DNA from: CAYWBU01 sp942491525
Lineage (GTDB): Bacteria > Desulfobacterota > Desulfomonilia > UBA1062
NCBI GenBank assembly: GCA_942491525.1
Contig: CALOBW010000030.1
Span: forward strand, 372,001-436,000
DNA: 64,000 nucleotides
Reading direction: 5' to 3'
The number at the start of each line of letters is the position of its first letter. Within the stretch, counting starts at the first letter, position 1. The translations under genes were made by a program, and so were the position numbers. Shown here piece by piece: positions 23,290 through 32,550 of this stretch. The notes beneath the pieces were generated by a model. The model did no database searches and was not told the DNA's origin. It saw only the letters and a list, made by a program, of their open reading frames with translations.

Positions 23290-25626
23290 CTAGGGGAGGG
23301 TTCCGTCGGTGGGGGTAATCTCGGCCAGATCAATCGTAATTGAACCCATGATTCCACCGCCAACACCGCCACTGCCCGGCACAACACTCAGCATGGAGCT
23401 GGTATTGGATGTGGAGCCGTCACGCGACATGATCAATATCTGTCCTCCATCGCCTGAATGCCCTGTACCGTTGGCATCGCCACCATCCAAGATCAGGGAC
23501 GCACTGTTACTAACCCTACCTCCGGCATCGGCAACAAACATTCCTGCGGAACCGCCATCGGCATTCGCTCCAAGCCCGTTGCCGGCAGAAGCAGTCACAT
23601 CACCGCTGATATTAAGATCTCCGGCACAAACAAAATTCAAAACTCCAGACAATCCACCGGCACCGTTATCACCGCTAGCATCTCCACCATTAGCAATAAT
23701 CTCAGCCCTGCTGGCGATATAATCATAGGCCAATATATCAAGCGATCCGCCCGTACCACCAACCAACAAGCCATCACCTCCGGAAAGGTCAATCGCGCCG
23801 GAATTGTTGACTCCCCGTGAAGCGTCATCCGAATAAGGTCCTTCACCATGAATCCACACCGTTCCGCCGTCACCCCCCCGGACTCCTGCACCCTGACCAC
23901 CAACGGCATCAATTGGCAGCTGATTAACAATTGACGGCATCAGCGGGGTTACAGGGTACGGAGCGGCATGAGCAACCATATGCAATTCGCCAGCCGCACC
24001 ACCGTTAATTGCGCCACTGCCACCGGATAGATCAATTCCTGCATAGCCGTAGAAATCAACCACCCCAATTGGCGGAGTCACATACTGCGTGACAGCAGTA
24101 TTGGAAATCTGGAGCAAACCACTGGTTCCACCATCACCCCCAGCACCGCCATCCAATTCAATGTTACCAGAGAAGGCAATCCGGCCTGTAGCCACTTGAA
24201 ATAAAGGGTTCGCACCCGGATTGGTAGCTACCATAACGGGTGCCCCACTCCCACCAGAACCAAGATTCTTGCCTGGACCTCCATTACACACAATATCGCC
24301 CGAGCATAAGACTGCACCTCTTGAGATCATCTGCAGACCGCTGCTATGACCGCCATTACCATTAACTATACACGCCCCACCACTGGCATGCAGATTTCCT
24401 GAATTGATAATACTGCCCTCATCTGTGACTATCAGATGAATAAAACCAGCAATGCCACCGGCATCGGCGCCATTCCCGCCATCACTAACCAACCTGCCGG
24501 AATTAAAGATCCCTCCCACGTGGGATACAAATATTATTTCTCTTCCCGGAGCAGCGACACCAGCAGCCCCGCTACCGCCGGCCGTGACAACATCTGCAGT
24601 ATTATATATGGCCCCATTGCTCTGAAAACGGACTTGACCTGGGTAGCCGCCATCCGCACCGCTACCGCCGTGCACATCTATAGATGACTGATTTATAAGC
24701 ATCGAAAGGCTATCGGCATATAAGCCACCAAACATCGGCCCAAAACCGGCATGACCACCTTCACCGCTGCCAAGACCTTCACCGCCACTGAGATCAATTG
24801 AACCGTTCAGAAAAACACCATCCTCGGCAGCAATAATCACGGCTCCGCCATCACCACCCCGATCACCATTAACGACAGCGTCGCCGCCAGCAAGATCAAT
24901 CAATGCATCCGGCCCCATACTGAACATCCCCTCGGTATGAAGCTCAAGCGATCCCATGTCTATGTCAATGGCAGGTCCACTATGCCGTTCATCATCTGCG
25001 GTGAGTGTCGACACCGCCAATTGGCCATTAATCACAATATCAGAACTAAACCTCAGATTGGCCTGATCTTCACCACCGGCCGGTCCAGCCGTATTATAAT
25101 TCAGCGGCAGTATCAATCTGGCTCCAGCACCAACCTGAAGACCGCTAACTACATAATGCGTAGTAACAGTTCCCAGCCCATCTGACAGATAGAGCTTATC
25201 GAAGCCTATAACCATATATACCGTACCGTCCGGAGGGGCAGCATCACCAGGATTAAATATCGGAACGGTTACCGTTCCACTCACCACATAGGGAGTCACA
25301 CCTAGATCAGACTGCAGACCATAATCCGGCAGATCAAAGCCGGCATTCACACTACCATATCTGGAAAGCGTTACATCGCCCAGCGAAGCTATCACCATTG
25401 ACACCGAGCCGCCGCCATTGCCACTTGCACCATCCCCACCTTTCAGCGAAATCACCGCACTACCGGGCACCGGCGGCACCGGCGGTTCGCTTGGATCAAC
25501 ATCCTCACCGCCGCCCTGCGAAGCGGCCGACGGCACTACCATGTAGTACTTGTCATCATCGTTACCGCATGCCGACAGCAGACCCAAGAACAGTACAACC
25601 AAAAGATACCTGCAGAAAATTTGCAT
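23290..25626 (-). CDS. Glycine-rich repeat lipoprotein 1 (beta-helix-like), surface candidate
   Basis: A 778-residue lipoprotein: signal peptide with lipobox LLSAC, then GNDDDKYYMVVPSAASQGGGEDV and a Pro-rich linker (PSEPPVPPVP). From about residue 60 the protein is a run of degenerate units with strand-like SGxIDLSGG / GGxGGxLxIxA patterns and many Gly, Asn, Asp and Ser residues, as expected of a right-handed parallel beta-helix. No catalytic motif is seen. It is the paralogue of the next gene, sharing promoter, leader, N-terminus, C-terminus (ITPTDGTLP) and terminator. Probably a surface-exposed adhesin-like or structural protein. The start is set by AGGAGG seven bases upstream. Confidence 0.82.
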   Translation of the reverse strand: MQIFCRYLLVVLFLGLLSACGNDDDKYYMVVPSAASQGGGEDVDPSEPPVPPVPGSAVISLKGGDGASGNGGGSVSMVIASLGDVTLSRYGSVNAGFDLPDYGLQSDLGVTPYVVSGTVTVPIFNPGDAAPPDGTVYMVIGFDKLYLSDGLGTVTTHYVVSGLQVGAGARLILPLNYNTAGPAGGEDQANLRFSSDIVINGQLAVSTLTADDERHSGPAIDIDMGSLELHTEGMFSMGPDALIDLAGGDAVVNGDRGGDGGAVIIAAEDGVFLNGSIDLSGGEGLGSGEGGHAGFGPMFGGLYADSLSMLINQSSIDVHGGSGADGGYPGQVRFQSNGAIYNTADVVTAGGSGAAGVAAPGREIIFVSHVGGIFNSGRLVSDGGNGADAGGIAGFIHLIVTDEGSIINSGNLHASGGACIVNGNGGHSSGLQMISRGAVLCSGDIVCNGGPGKNLGSGGSGAPVMVATNPGANPLFQVATGRIAFSGNIELDGGAGGDGGTSGLLQISNTAVTQYVTPPIGVVDFYGYAGIDLSGGSGAINGGAAGELHMVAHAAPYPVTPLMPSIVNQLPIDAVGGQGAGVRGGDGGTVWIHGEGPYSDDASRGVNNSGAIDLSGGDGLLVGGTGGSLDILAYDYIASRAEIIANGGDASGDNGAGGLSGVLNFVCAGDLNISGDVTASAGNGLGANADGGSAGMFVADAGGRVSNSASLILDGGDANGTGHSGDGGQILIMSRDGSTSNTSSMLSVVPGSGGVGGGIMGSITIDLAEITPTDGTLP

Positions 25627-25689
25627 TATGAAACCTCCTTTATTTTAAGCCAACAAATTTATTGAATATAAATTACATCATAACAAATC

Positions 25690-25717
25690 ATAATAAACCG
25701 CGCTGAACACAAGACAA
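25690..25717 (-). promoter_or_regulatory. Promoter of glycine-rich lipoprotein gene 1
   Basis: On the minus strand TTGTCT (25717-25712), a 16-base spacer and TATTAT (25695-25690). The same hexamers and spacing, with conserved flank GCCTTGTCTTGT, stand before the paralogous gene. Confidence 0.6.
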
Positions 25718-25789
25718 GGCCTCAGATTTTGACACCCAACCCAGATTGAACTGATCAGACAGATTGTGTTGTTCAAGTAGATAGCAGAA

Positions 25790-25819
25790 AAGCCGGGGCT
25801 CCTCTTTGCGCCCCGGCTT
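25790..25819 (-). terminator. Terminator of glycine-rich lipoprotein gene 2
   Basis: AAGCCGGGGC pairs with GCCCCGGCTT around a 10-base loop; the minus strand continues TTTTCTGCT. It is a copy of the hairpin at 23240-23269. Confidence 0.85.
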
Positions 25820-25840
25820 ATGCAGTTCGATTAGCTGATT

Positions 25841-28225
25841 TTAGGGAAGGGTTCCGTCGGCGGGGGTGATGTCAATATAGTCGAGGTAGACATCACCGTT
25901 ATCTCCGACGACACCGCCGCTGCCGGCCCTAACATCAATCAAGGCGGCACTATTAACCGAGGAGCCAGTCTGGGATGAAATCCAGATTTCACCGCCATCA
26001 CCGCTGCTACCCGTGCCATTAGCGCTACCTCCACTGAAAAGCAGATTGCCTGAGTTAAAGGACTGGCCGCCCGCATACATATTAAACTCATAGCTGCTGC
26101 CGCCGTTGGCATTGGCCCCCAGACCGCTGCCGGCCCGAGCATCAACATCACCTCTATTGAAAGCGTTGCCGCCACTATAGAAATATACAGAGTTGCATGC
26201 GCCATCGCCACCGCTGCCGCTGTCAGCCGTGGCGTCACCACCGCGCAGATCTATATTTCCGCTGTTTTCAAGGTAGTCATGGGCATAAAAGTCAACCCCA
26301 CCGGCACAGCCGCCGCTTGAAGCTCCTTGTCCGCCACGAAGCGTCAGGTCGCCGCTATTGATCACCTTGGTCGTGCCCGCATATGCCTCGCCTTCGGCAT
26401 CAAATTCAATATCACCGCCAGCGCCGCCGCTGCCGCTGACGCCGCTGCCGCCCACCGCAACCACATCAACCTGGTTCACAATCGCGCCGGCCGGCAGATC
26501 CATATCCATCACACTGGCATCTTCGGTATAGACATCAAAATCACCGGCCTCACCGCCATTGATGGCACCATTGCCGCCGGAGAGGTCTATTGAGATGTAA
26601 CCGATAAATTCGATCGGATAGAAAGAAGGCAAAACATCTCCGGCATAATCAGCATCCATTTCAAGATAGCCGGCAGCGCCACCGTCAACGGCACCGTCGC
26701 CACCATCCAGGTAGATATTGCCACTGATCCGACAGGGACCGGCTGCCAGATCTTCACTCTCATAGTCTTGGCCATCATCAACATCAATATAGAGATCACC
26801 ACCACTACCGCCTGATCCGACATCCAGGCCGGCACCGCCTACGGCATAAACGTTGCCTGTCAGACGCAAATCAGCAGAGTAGGCAGTCAGATTGACATTG
26901 CCGGCATCTCCACCGCTACCACTACTGGTGGCAGCACCGCCATTAACGTTCAGATCACCGCTCAGGAACAGATCACCGGCATCGCCATTCTCAATCTCAA
27001 TCGTTCCACCGCTGCCACCCAGATCACTGCCATTGCCGCCGGCCGCATTCAGAAGCCCGGAGTTGTATACACTGCCATAAGAGGCATAGAGATCAATCAC
27101 GCCTCCGGCGCCGCCATCGCCGGCAGATGCATTGCCTCCCGCAGCAAAGAGCTTACCGCTGTTGTAGAGCGTCCAGCCAGAATTCAGATAGATAGCAGCG
27201 CCCTCTCCGCCAGTGGCACCCTCACCGCCGGTGGCATTGATCAAGGCCGCTGAAACAATGCTACTATCGGCTTCAATATCAACCCGATAGGCAGCATCAT
27301 TTTTGACGGCGGCCTTGCCGCCTTCTCCGACACCCAGCCCATTGCCGCCGGAAGCATCAACCACCCCGGCCAATTGACAGGCATAACCAGCATTAACATA
27401 TATCCAGCCGCCGTCACCGCCGCGATCATTATCCAGCGTCGCATCCAGACCGGCGGTGTTGATCTCACCGGTGGGCCCAAGTAAAAACCGCTCACAACGA
27501 ATATAGAGCGCGCCCATATCACGAGCCGTGGCCGGGGCGGTATGACGGAAATCAACCGCACCGTCGGCGGTGGTCAGATCCTTGACCTTCAGGGTGCCGT
27601 CAATCACAACGTCATACTCACTGAACCGTACATAGGCCCGATCCTGGCCATCATTATGACTGCCTGTCCCGTCGTCATCATTATAATCATAATTCAACCC
27701 CAGGACCAAGATTGCCCCGGCGGCCACGCGCAGACCTGTTGCCCGCGAATCTGAATCATTCAAGACACCATCGCCATCGGAAATATAAAGATAGCTGCTC
27801 CCGCAATAGAGATAGGCGTTGCCGGCATCCGGTTCTGTATCTCCCGACTTTAAGGCATCCAGAACCAGCGTACCACTCTCAATCACCAGCGCATTCTCAC
27901 CAAGATCATAGGGAACGTTATAGACCGGCATATCAAAACTTGCATCAAGCCGTCCCGTACTTAGAAAACTAACATCGCCATAGACATCAACGTCGATATA
28001 ATCAGAATCACCCCCAGAACCAGCCGTGCCATCCCCACCCCTGAGCGAAATCACCGCACTGCCGGGCACCGGCGGCACCGGCGGCTCAGTCGGGCCAACA
28101 TCCTCTCCGCCACCCTGCGATGCGGCCGACGGCACTACCATATAGTAGTTGTCATCATCATTGCCACATCCAGTCATCACACCTAGGACCATTAAAAACA
28201 CCAGGTACCTGCATAAACGTTGCAT
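25841..28225 (-). CDS. Glycine-rich repeat lipoprotein 2 (beta-helix-like), paralogue of gene 1
   Basis: A 794-residue lipoprotein with lipobox VMTGC followed by GNDDDNYYMVVPSAASQGGGEDV and a Pro-rich linker almost identical to gene 1. The body is a series of ~40-residue units with NSGxLxxxGGNG... GGxGGxIxLxA patterns and many acidic residues and tyrosines, compatible with a parallel beta-helix. The ends match gene 1 (DITPADGTLP), while the middle has diverged, especially residues 80-240. The ATG at 28225 is preceded by AAGGAGG; the frame extends to 28321 without a ribosome site. Likely an outer-surface protein. Function unknown; antigenic or ligand diversification after duplication is one possibility. 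Confidence 0.82.
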   Translation of the reverse strand: MQRLCRYLVFLMVLGVMTGCGNDDDNYYMVVPSAASQGGGEDVGPTEPPVPPVPGSAVISLRGGDGTAGSGGDSDYIDVDVYGDVSFLSTGRLDASFDMPVYNVPYDLGENALVIESGTLVLDALKSGDTEPDAGNAYLYCGSSYLYISDGDGVLNDSDSRATGLRVAAGAILVLGLNYDYNDDDGTGSHNDGQDRAYVRFSEYDVVIDGTLKVKDLTTADGAVDFRHTAPATARDMGALYIRCERFLLGPTGEINTAGLDATLDNDRGGDGGWIYVNAGYACQLAGVVDASGGNGLGVGEGGKAAVKNDAAYRVDIEADSSIVSAALINATGGEGATGGEGAAIYLNSGWTLYNSGKLFAAGGNASAGDGGAGGVIDLYASYGSVYNSGLLNAAGGNGSDLGGSGGTIEIENGDAGDLFLSGDLNVNGGAATSSGSGGDAGNVNLTAYSADLRLTGNVYAVGGAGLDVGSGGSGGDLYIDVDDGQDYESEDLAAGPCRISGNIYLDGGDGAVDGGAAGYLEMDADYAGDVLPSFYPIEFIGYISIDLSGGNGAINGGEAGDFDVYTEDASVMDMDLPAGAIVNQVDVVAVGGSGVSGSGGAGGDIEFDAEGEAYAGTTKVINSGDLTLRGGQGASSGGCAGGVDFYAHDYLENSGNIDLRGGDATADSGSGGDGACNSVYFYSGGNAFNRGDVDARAGSGLGANANGGSSYEFNMYAGGQSFNSGNLLFSGGSANGTGSSGDGGEIWISSQTGSSVNSAALIDVRAGSGGVVGDNGDVYLDYIDITPADGTLP

Positions 28226-28298
28226 AGTGAAACCTCCTTTTATTTGTGATCGCAAACAACTCATTTCAGGAAAGAGATAATTACATTGTAACACCTGC

Positions 28299-28326
28299 AT
28301 AATAAACGGAGCGGGAGACAAGACAA
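28299..28326 (-). promoter_or_regulatory. Promoter of glycine-rich lipoprotein gene 2
   Basis: On the minus strand TTGTCT (28326-28321), a 16-base spacer and TATTAT (28304-28299), the same architecture as at 25717-25690. The ribosome site AGGAGG and the first codons are also shared. Confidence 0.6.
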
Positions 28327-28485
28327 GGCGGGCAACTTAATACTACAGCGAGAACCCAGGCCATCCCAATACACTATAAATATCCAGGGACCCTTGTCTG
28401 CCAAAAATTTAACGTTAACATAGGGGACTGGGCACAACTTCAGTTCATGCATTGGTATCAAAAATAATCTAATTGGAGGTAACAA

Positions 28486-29799
28486 ATGAGGAAATTTTAT
28501 GGGGTTCTGTTTATTCTTTTTATGGCCTGCATGCTGACAACAGGCTGCGCTAAGGAAGAGGACAACTACATCCCGCTTCTGATGAACAGTTCGTCCGGCT
28601 CAGGCGAAGATGTTGACCAGGATAATCCGCCGATTATTCCGGAGAACACAACGGCTTGGATGCTGACTTCAGCTTCTCTAACGGTCTATGATGAAATATG
28701 GGTTCCAGACGAACAACAATCAAAAGTCTCAGAGCCATCTGGAGAATGGGTATGGACGCCTGTGCCCTTCGGCACAATTGATATGGAACCAAGTTTTGAT
28801 GCTGACGGCATCCGCATGGTTGGAACTATTAATTTGGAGGAAAACGATACCGTCTACAACATCCTGTATGACTGCCTGGATATTGATGACCCCGAATACT
28901 GGATGATAAATCCGCTACCGGCCGGTGAGATGCTGATAGGCTATGACGGCAAGCTAAAAGAGTTCGTCCTGGACATCAGCGCCTTCAGTGACGCGTCTTC
29001 CAAGGCCCTCAGCAAAGACGGCGGCCCTCCCCCCCAGCCGAGCACCGTCAAGCTGACCTTCACCTATGATGAGATGGACAACATCAACGCCGTCTACATT
29101 AGATTCTATGCTGAAGAAGAGACCGAGCCCGTATTTAGCCCGACTTACGCTCTGATCAACGAGTACAACCTTGACGGACAGCTCATTGCCCAGACGGCGC
29201 TGGTTACCGAGGGTTGGCATAATAACACACTCTACTATGCTGAATTTGAATATGGAGAGAACAGCAAAAAAGCAACATTCTGGACTGAAGGCCCCAATTA
29301 CGTCTACGACTACACCTACAGCAAAGGCAAGCTGGAAACCCGGATCATCTCCATATATGTGGAGCCCGACACCAAGGCGCCGGTCCCGCCGGAACCAGTC
29401 CTTGAGCCCTATGCCAAGACTCAAAACTTCTACGACCCCGCCGGCAAGCGCACTGCCACGGTTGCCTACCTGGCCGATTACGACTACCCCGCCCCACTGA
29501 GCAAAGTTATTGAACCCGAACTGGTATGGGAACCCGAATACAGAGCCAGCTTCAGCTACAACGGCTCCGGCAAACTGGCCAGAATCCTGCTGCAGAGTGT
29601 CAATGACTATGACGAGGACTACAATATCACCGAAACCACTGATCGTGGCTTCGTCGACCTGACCTGGGAAGAGATGACCATGCCGACTGCCGCGGCCGAG
29701 CTGTTCAATGCCTTTGACATCCTGACAACAGTTGACTGGGCCTACGACTACTTTGGCGCCGGCCTGCCATTCCTGCTGCCGATGGGCGGCCCTTATTGA
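28486..29799 (+). CDS. Lipoprotein of unknown function with leader related to the glycine-rich lipoproteins
   Basis: A 437-residue lipoprotein with lipobox LTTGC (Cys21). The next residues, AKEEDNYIPLLMNSSSGSGEDVDQDNPPIIP, run parallel to the leader of the two glycine-rich lipoproteins (acidic patch, Tyr, GEDV, Pro linker). The body is different: acidic, rich in Tyr and Trp, and mostly beta-strand, with YD-type repeat-like stretches (TFTYDEMDNINAVYIRF, YAEFEYGENSKKATFW) that resemble bacterial YD/RHS-like strands. I do not recognise a family. It is divergent from glycine-rich gene 2 across 260 bases and has ribosome site GGAGG. Probably envelope-surface. Confidence 0.8.
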   Translation: MRKFYGVLFILFMACMLTTGCAKEEDNYIPLLMNSSSGSGEDVDQDNPPIIPENTTAWMLTSASLTVYDEIWVPDEQQSKVSEPSGEWVWTPVPFGTIDMEPSFDADGIRMVGTINLEENDTVYNILYDCLDIDDPEYWMINPLPAGEMLIGYDGKLKEFVLDISAFSDASSKALSKDGGPPPQPSTVKLTFTYDEMDNINAVYIRFYAEEETEPVFSPTYALINEYNLDGQLIAQTALVTEGWHNNTLYYAEFEYGENSKKATFWTEGPNYVYDYTYSKGKLETRIISIYVEPDTKAPVPPEPVLEPYAKTQNFYDPAGKRTATVAYLADYDYPAPLSKVIEPELVWEPEYRASFSYNGSGKLARILLQSVNDYDEDYNITETTDRGFVDLTWEEMTMPTAAAELFNAFDILTTVDWAYDYFGAGLPFLLPMGGPY

Positions 29800-29806
29800 T
29801 ATTGAA

Positions 29807-29837
29807 TGGATGGCGGAGCAGCCTGCTCCGCCATCCA
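29807..29837. terminator. Terminator between convergent genes
   Basis: TGGATGGCGGAGCA pairs perfectly with TGCTCCGCCATCCA (14 bp) around a three-base loop, between the lipoprotein stop and the solute-binding-protein stop. There is no strong U-run on either side, but stem strength and position support termination in both directions. Confidence 0.75.
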
Positions 29838-29846
29838 GCATAAAAC

Positions 29847-30614
29847 CTAACGATAGCGACTGAATATCTCGCGCCGCAAACGCTCCAATGATCCATCCCG
29901 CTGCATCAGCTCAAGCTCACGGTCAATGGCCGGCATCAGCCCCACAAGAGGCGAACCTTTACCAATGCAGAGGTGCCAGCCGGTCACATCCAGCACATTT
30001 GGAATCTCAACAATATCCTGTTCCATGCCCAGCATCTTCAGCTGGTAGCGCACCAGGGCCGCCTGCTCAATATAGATGTCGGCCCGATTGTGTTTGAGCA
30101 GTTTCATGATCTCGGTCGAACTGACCACCCGGGTGTGCTGCTTGACGCCCTCCAGATTGACACCGTGCCAGCCGCCGCCGATGATGCTGACGTTGACCAG
30201 CTCCGGCCTGCTCTTGAGCTCGGCCAGGCTCTTTATCTCCCTAATCTCATCAAGTTGCGGGTTTTTGGCGCCAGTGAAGATGACAAACTCGGAGCTGAAA
30301 AGCGGCAGATGACTGACCTCGGCATAGGCCCGGCGCTGGGCATTGGGAATCGTAAAGATGGCGTCACGCTGACCGTTTGCAACCATATGCTGACAGCGGG
30401 CCCAGGGGCAGATCTCATGTTGAATCGGAATATTGAGGCGCCGGCCCAGAATCTCATCCATGAAGTCAATCAGGATGCCACGCGGCTCGGGATCAGACCA
30501 GGAGAAGGGCTCAAAGCCCTGGGCATACATGATGTGCAGCTCATCAGCCTGCAGCAGAACCGACAGGAGGCAGAAAGCCAGGCATATGATTTTCAAAGAA
30601 CCGGTAATCTTCAT
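29847..30614 (-). CDS. Periplasmic solute-binding protein, SBP_bac_3 type (orphan)
   Basis: A 255-residue protein with a signal peptide (IICLAFCLLSVLLQA) and the polar-amino-acid-binding fold: HIMYAQGFEPFSW near the N-terminus, DFMDEILGRRLNI, and CPWARCQHMVANGQRDAIFTIPNAQRR. No permease or ATPase gene is adjacent. Orphan members of this family can feed distant transporters or act as ligand sensors. ATG 30614 is preferred over an upstream GTG because the signal peptide starts there. Two other genes in the window (38290, 44551) have the same build, with a PWxR motif. Confidence 0.85.
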   Translation of the reverse strand: MKITGSLKIICLAFCLLSVLLQADELHIMYAQGFEPFSWSDPEPRGILIDFMDEILGRRLNIPIQHEICPWARCQHMVANGQRDAIFTIPNAQRRAYAEVSHLPLFSSEFVIFTGAKNPQLDEIREIKSLAELKSRPELVNVSIIGGGWHGVNLEGVKQHTRVVSSTEIMKLLKHNRADIYIEQAALVRYQLKMLGMEQDIVEIPNVLDVTGWHLCIGKGSPLVGLMPAIDRELELMQRDGSLERLRREIFSRYR

Positions 30615-30680
30615 AATCCCATGATCCTCAGCAACCAACACTAATAGACTAACAGAAAATACTAAAAAGAACAGCCTGGC

Positions 30681-30923
30681 CTAAATCTTCAACCGCGACG
30701 TATCAAAGCCGGCGCGCTTCATGCCCTCGATAATGCTCTGAACAAAGCTGAAGACGTGCCGCTCATCCAGTTCAACCTCGGAACCCTCCAGCAGCAGGCG
30801 CACCTTGCGGCCCGACTCGTAGACTTCCAAAGTTCGCGGCGGCTGGGGCAGAACGGCGCGCCTGACCGGCAGCTCCTCACTGAAAAAAAAGACGATATCG
30901 CTCATAGAAGCACGGTTGAACAT
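30681..30923 (-). CDS. Small hypothetical protein
   Basis: An 80-residue protein, family not recognised. It has a basic/hydrophobic strand-rich middle (RTLEVYESGRKVRLLLEGSEVELDER) and a helical C-terminal end (FSFVQSIIEGMKRAGF). No signal peptide, cysteines or catalytic motif. It is supported as a gene by GGAGG five bases before the ATG and by GC-rich third positions. It lies between the phospholipase D terminator and the solute-binding-protein gene. Confidence 0.6.
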   Translation of the reverse strand: MFNRASMSDIVFFFSEELPVRRAVLPQPPRTLEVYESGRKVRLLLEGSEVELDERHVFSFVQSIIEGMKRAGFDTSRLKI

Positions 30924-30998
30924 TGTTTCCTCCGGGAGTCAGCCTTCATGCAGCGATATCCGGTGAATATCATAATGATGATCAATGGCGCAAGTAAA

Positions 30999-31022
30999 AA
31001 GGGGGACCCTTGAGTCCCCCTT
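30999..31022 (-). terminator. Terminator of the phospholipase D gene
   Basis: AAGGGGGAC pairs with GTCCCCCTT over 9 bp; on the minus strand the stem runs directly into TTTTTAC, a standard intrinsic terminator eight bases after the stop codon. Confidence 0.85.
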
Positions 31023-31029
31023 GATTCGA

Positions 31030-32397
31030 TTAAAGTACCCAGGAGAACTTGGCCAGCACGCGCATCATGATGCGGTCCCACCAGGAGAAGTTCTGCTTCA
31101 TCCACTTGGGGGTGACCTCGATCACGGCGCTGCCGTGGCCGTAGATGTCATTATTGAGCATCTCAATGGCCTCGGCCACCACGGCCTCGTCAGTGATGGC
31201 GAAGGCGTACTCGTTCTCATGGTTGTGGGCACGGCCGTCAAAGTTCCAGGAGCCGGGCATAAAGAGCTCGCCGTCGGCGATCACGATCTTGGAGTGCAGG
31301 GTGCGGAAGATGGAGTCATCCAGCTCGGATCTGGGAATGTCCCAGAGGAAGATCTTAACGCCGGCGTCCAGCAGCTCGTCCCAGCAGTTGGCCGAAGCCA
31401 GGGTCAGGGGCTTGCCCAGGTCATTGGTGTTCTCGGAGTTAGTCAGGATGGTGACCTCCACCCCGCGCTCAGCGGCGGCGATCAGGCCCTCGATCTGGTA
31501 GTCCTGCGGAATGAAGTAGGGAGTCTCGATGACGATGCTGGTATCGGCCTCCTCCATGATCAGGCGGTACATGTCGTTGATCTGGTAGAGGTCGAGGTCG
31601 GGCTCGTTCTGCAGCATGCGCACATCCACCTCTCTGTAGTTGGGGCTGGTCTGATCCACGGCCAGCTCCGGGAAGTAACCGGCCGGATCGAGCGGCTCAC
31701 CGCCCAGGCGGTTGAAGGTGGAGATGAAGTCATCCTGCAGGTCGTAGCAGATCTCGCCCCTGACATGGATGTCGGTGTCGCGCCACATGTTGGTAAAAGC
31801 GCCCGTTTCAGGATCAATACCGTTGGGCAGAGTCTGACCGGCATACTCGGGAATGTTGGCCAGATACTCGTCGCCGATGTTGCGGCCGCCCACAATGGCC
31901 TCGAGGCCGAACTCGCTGTCAACCATCAGCAGCTTCTTGTGGCAGCCGATCAGGAGCTTGTTGTAGGCGTCCAGCAGGCCGACGTTCTGGGCCCAGAAAC
32001 CGCGGGTATTGATGCCGGCATTGTTGAGCAGGGTGATCAATGAGTACTTGCCGAAGCCGACCTGTGAGATGGGGTGGTAGATCAGGTTGGCGTCCACCTC
32101 ATCGATGGTGACCTTGAAGATCAGCTGATCGATGGTCTCCAGGCTGGTGTCGCTGTTGGAAAAGTAGAGGGTGTAGATGTTGATGTGCTGCATGGCCTGG
32201 TCGATCATGGCAGTCCGCAGGGCATAGTCTTCGGTAGCCTCGGGCAGGATGTCAAGTTCGTTGCCGTAAGTGGCCTGGGTGCCGGTCAAGGCATCGATCT
32301 CGGCCTGCGCGTCCATACTGCGCCAGTCCCAGGCATAGAGCGGTGTGGCCAGCAGCAGAATGCAGCTCAAGATCAGTAGTTTCTCCCCAATTTTCAT
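31030..32397 (-). CDS. Secreted phospholipase D-superfamily protein (two HKD motifs)
   Basis: A 455-residue protein with a signal peptide (about 1-22). Two HxKx4D motifs are present: HKKLLMVD at residue 153 followed by GGRNIGDEY, and HSKIVIAD near 368 followed by GSWNFDGRA. This is the paired catalytic arrangement of phospholipase D and cardiolipin-synthase-like enzymes, which transfer phosphatidyl groups through a histidine intermediate. The export signal separates it from inner-membrane cardiolipin synthases, so it probably acts in the periplasm or outside. The genes upstream on the same strand encode a GDPD lipoprotein, also phospholipid-related. Confidence 0.87.
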   Translation of the reverse strand: MKIGEKLLILSCILLLATPLYAWDWRSMDAQAEIDALTGTQATYGNELDILPEATEDYALRTAMIDQAMQHINIYTLYFSNSDTSLETIDQLIFKVTIDEVDANLIYHPISQVGFGKYSLITLLNNAGINTRGFWAQNVGLLDAYNKLLIGCHKKLLMVDSEFGLEAIVGGRNIGDEYLANIPEYAGQTLPNGIDPETGAFTNMWRDTDIHVRGEICYDLQDDFISTFNRLGGEPLDPAGYFPELAVDQTSPNYREVDVRMLQNEPDLDLYQINDMYRLIMEEADTSIVIETPYFIPQDYQIEGLIAAAERGVEVTILTNSENTNDLGKPLTLASANCWDELLDAGVKIFLWDIPRSELDDSIFRTLHSKIVIADGELFMPGSWNFDGRAHNHENEYAFAITDEAVVAEAIEMLNNDIYGHGSAVIEVTPKWMKQNFSWWDRIMMRVLAKFSWVL

Positions 32398-32550
32398 AGA
32401 TGTCCCCCGTATGTAGAATTTTTAACACTCAAAGCAATCCATGTGCCAGAGCGCCGGCCGGAGATAAATTACAGTATTCAAAGGAGAATGGTTTTAATAG
32501 ATTAATATTTATGCCCGATTACTGGGAAGCCCTCTTCACTATTTGTGAAA

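Noticed and set aside
23290..28225. Tandem short DNA repeats read as a CRISPR array
   Set aside because: The repeats are degenerate and in frame, coding Gly-rich protein units; no constant direct repeat or spacer pattern exists.
25841..28321. Start of glycine-rich gene 2 at 28321
   Set aside because: The extra 32 residues precede a perfect lipoprotein signal peptide at 28225 that has its own AAGGAGG site.
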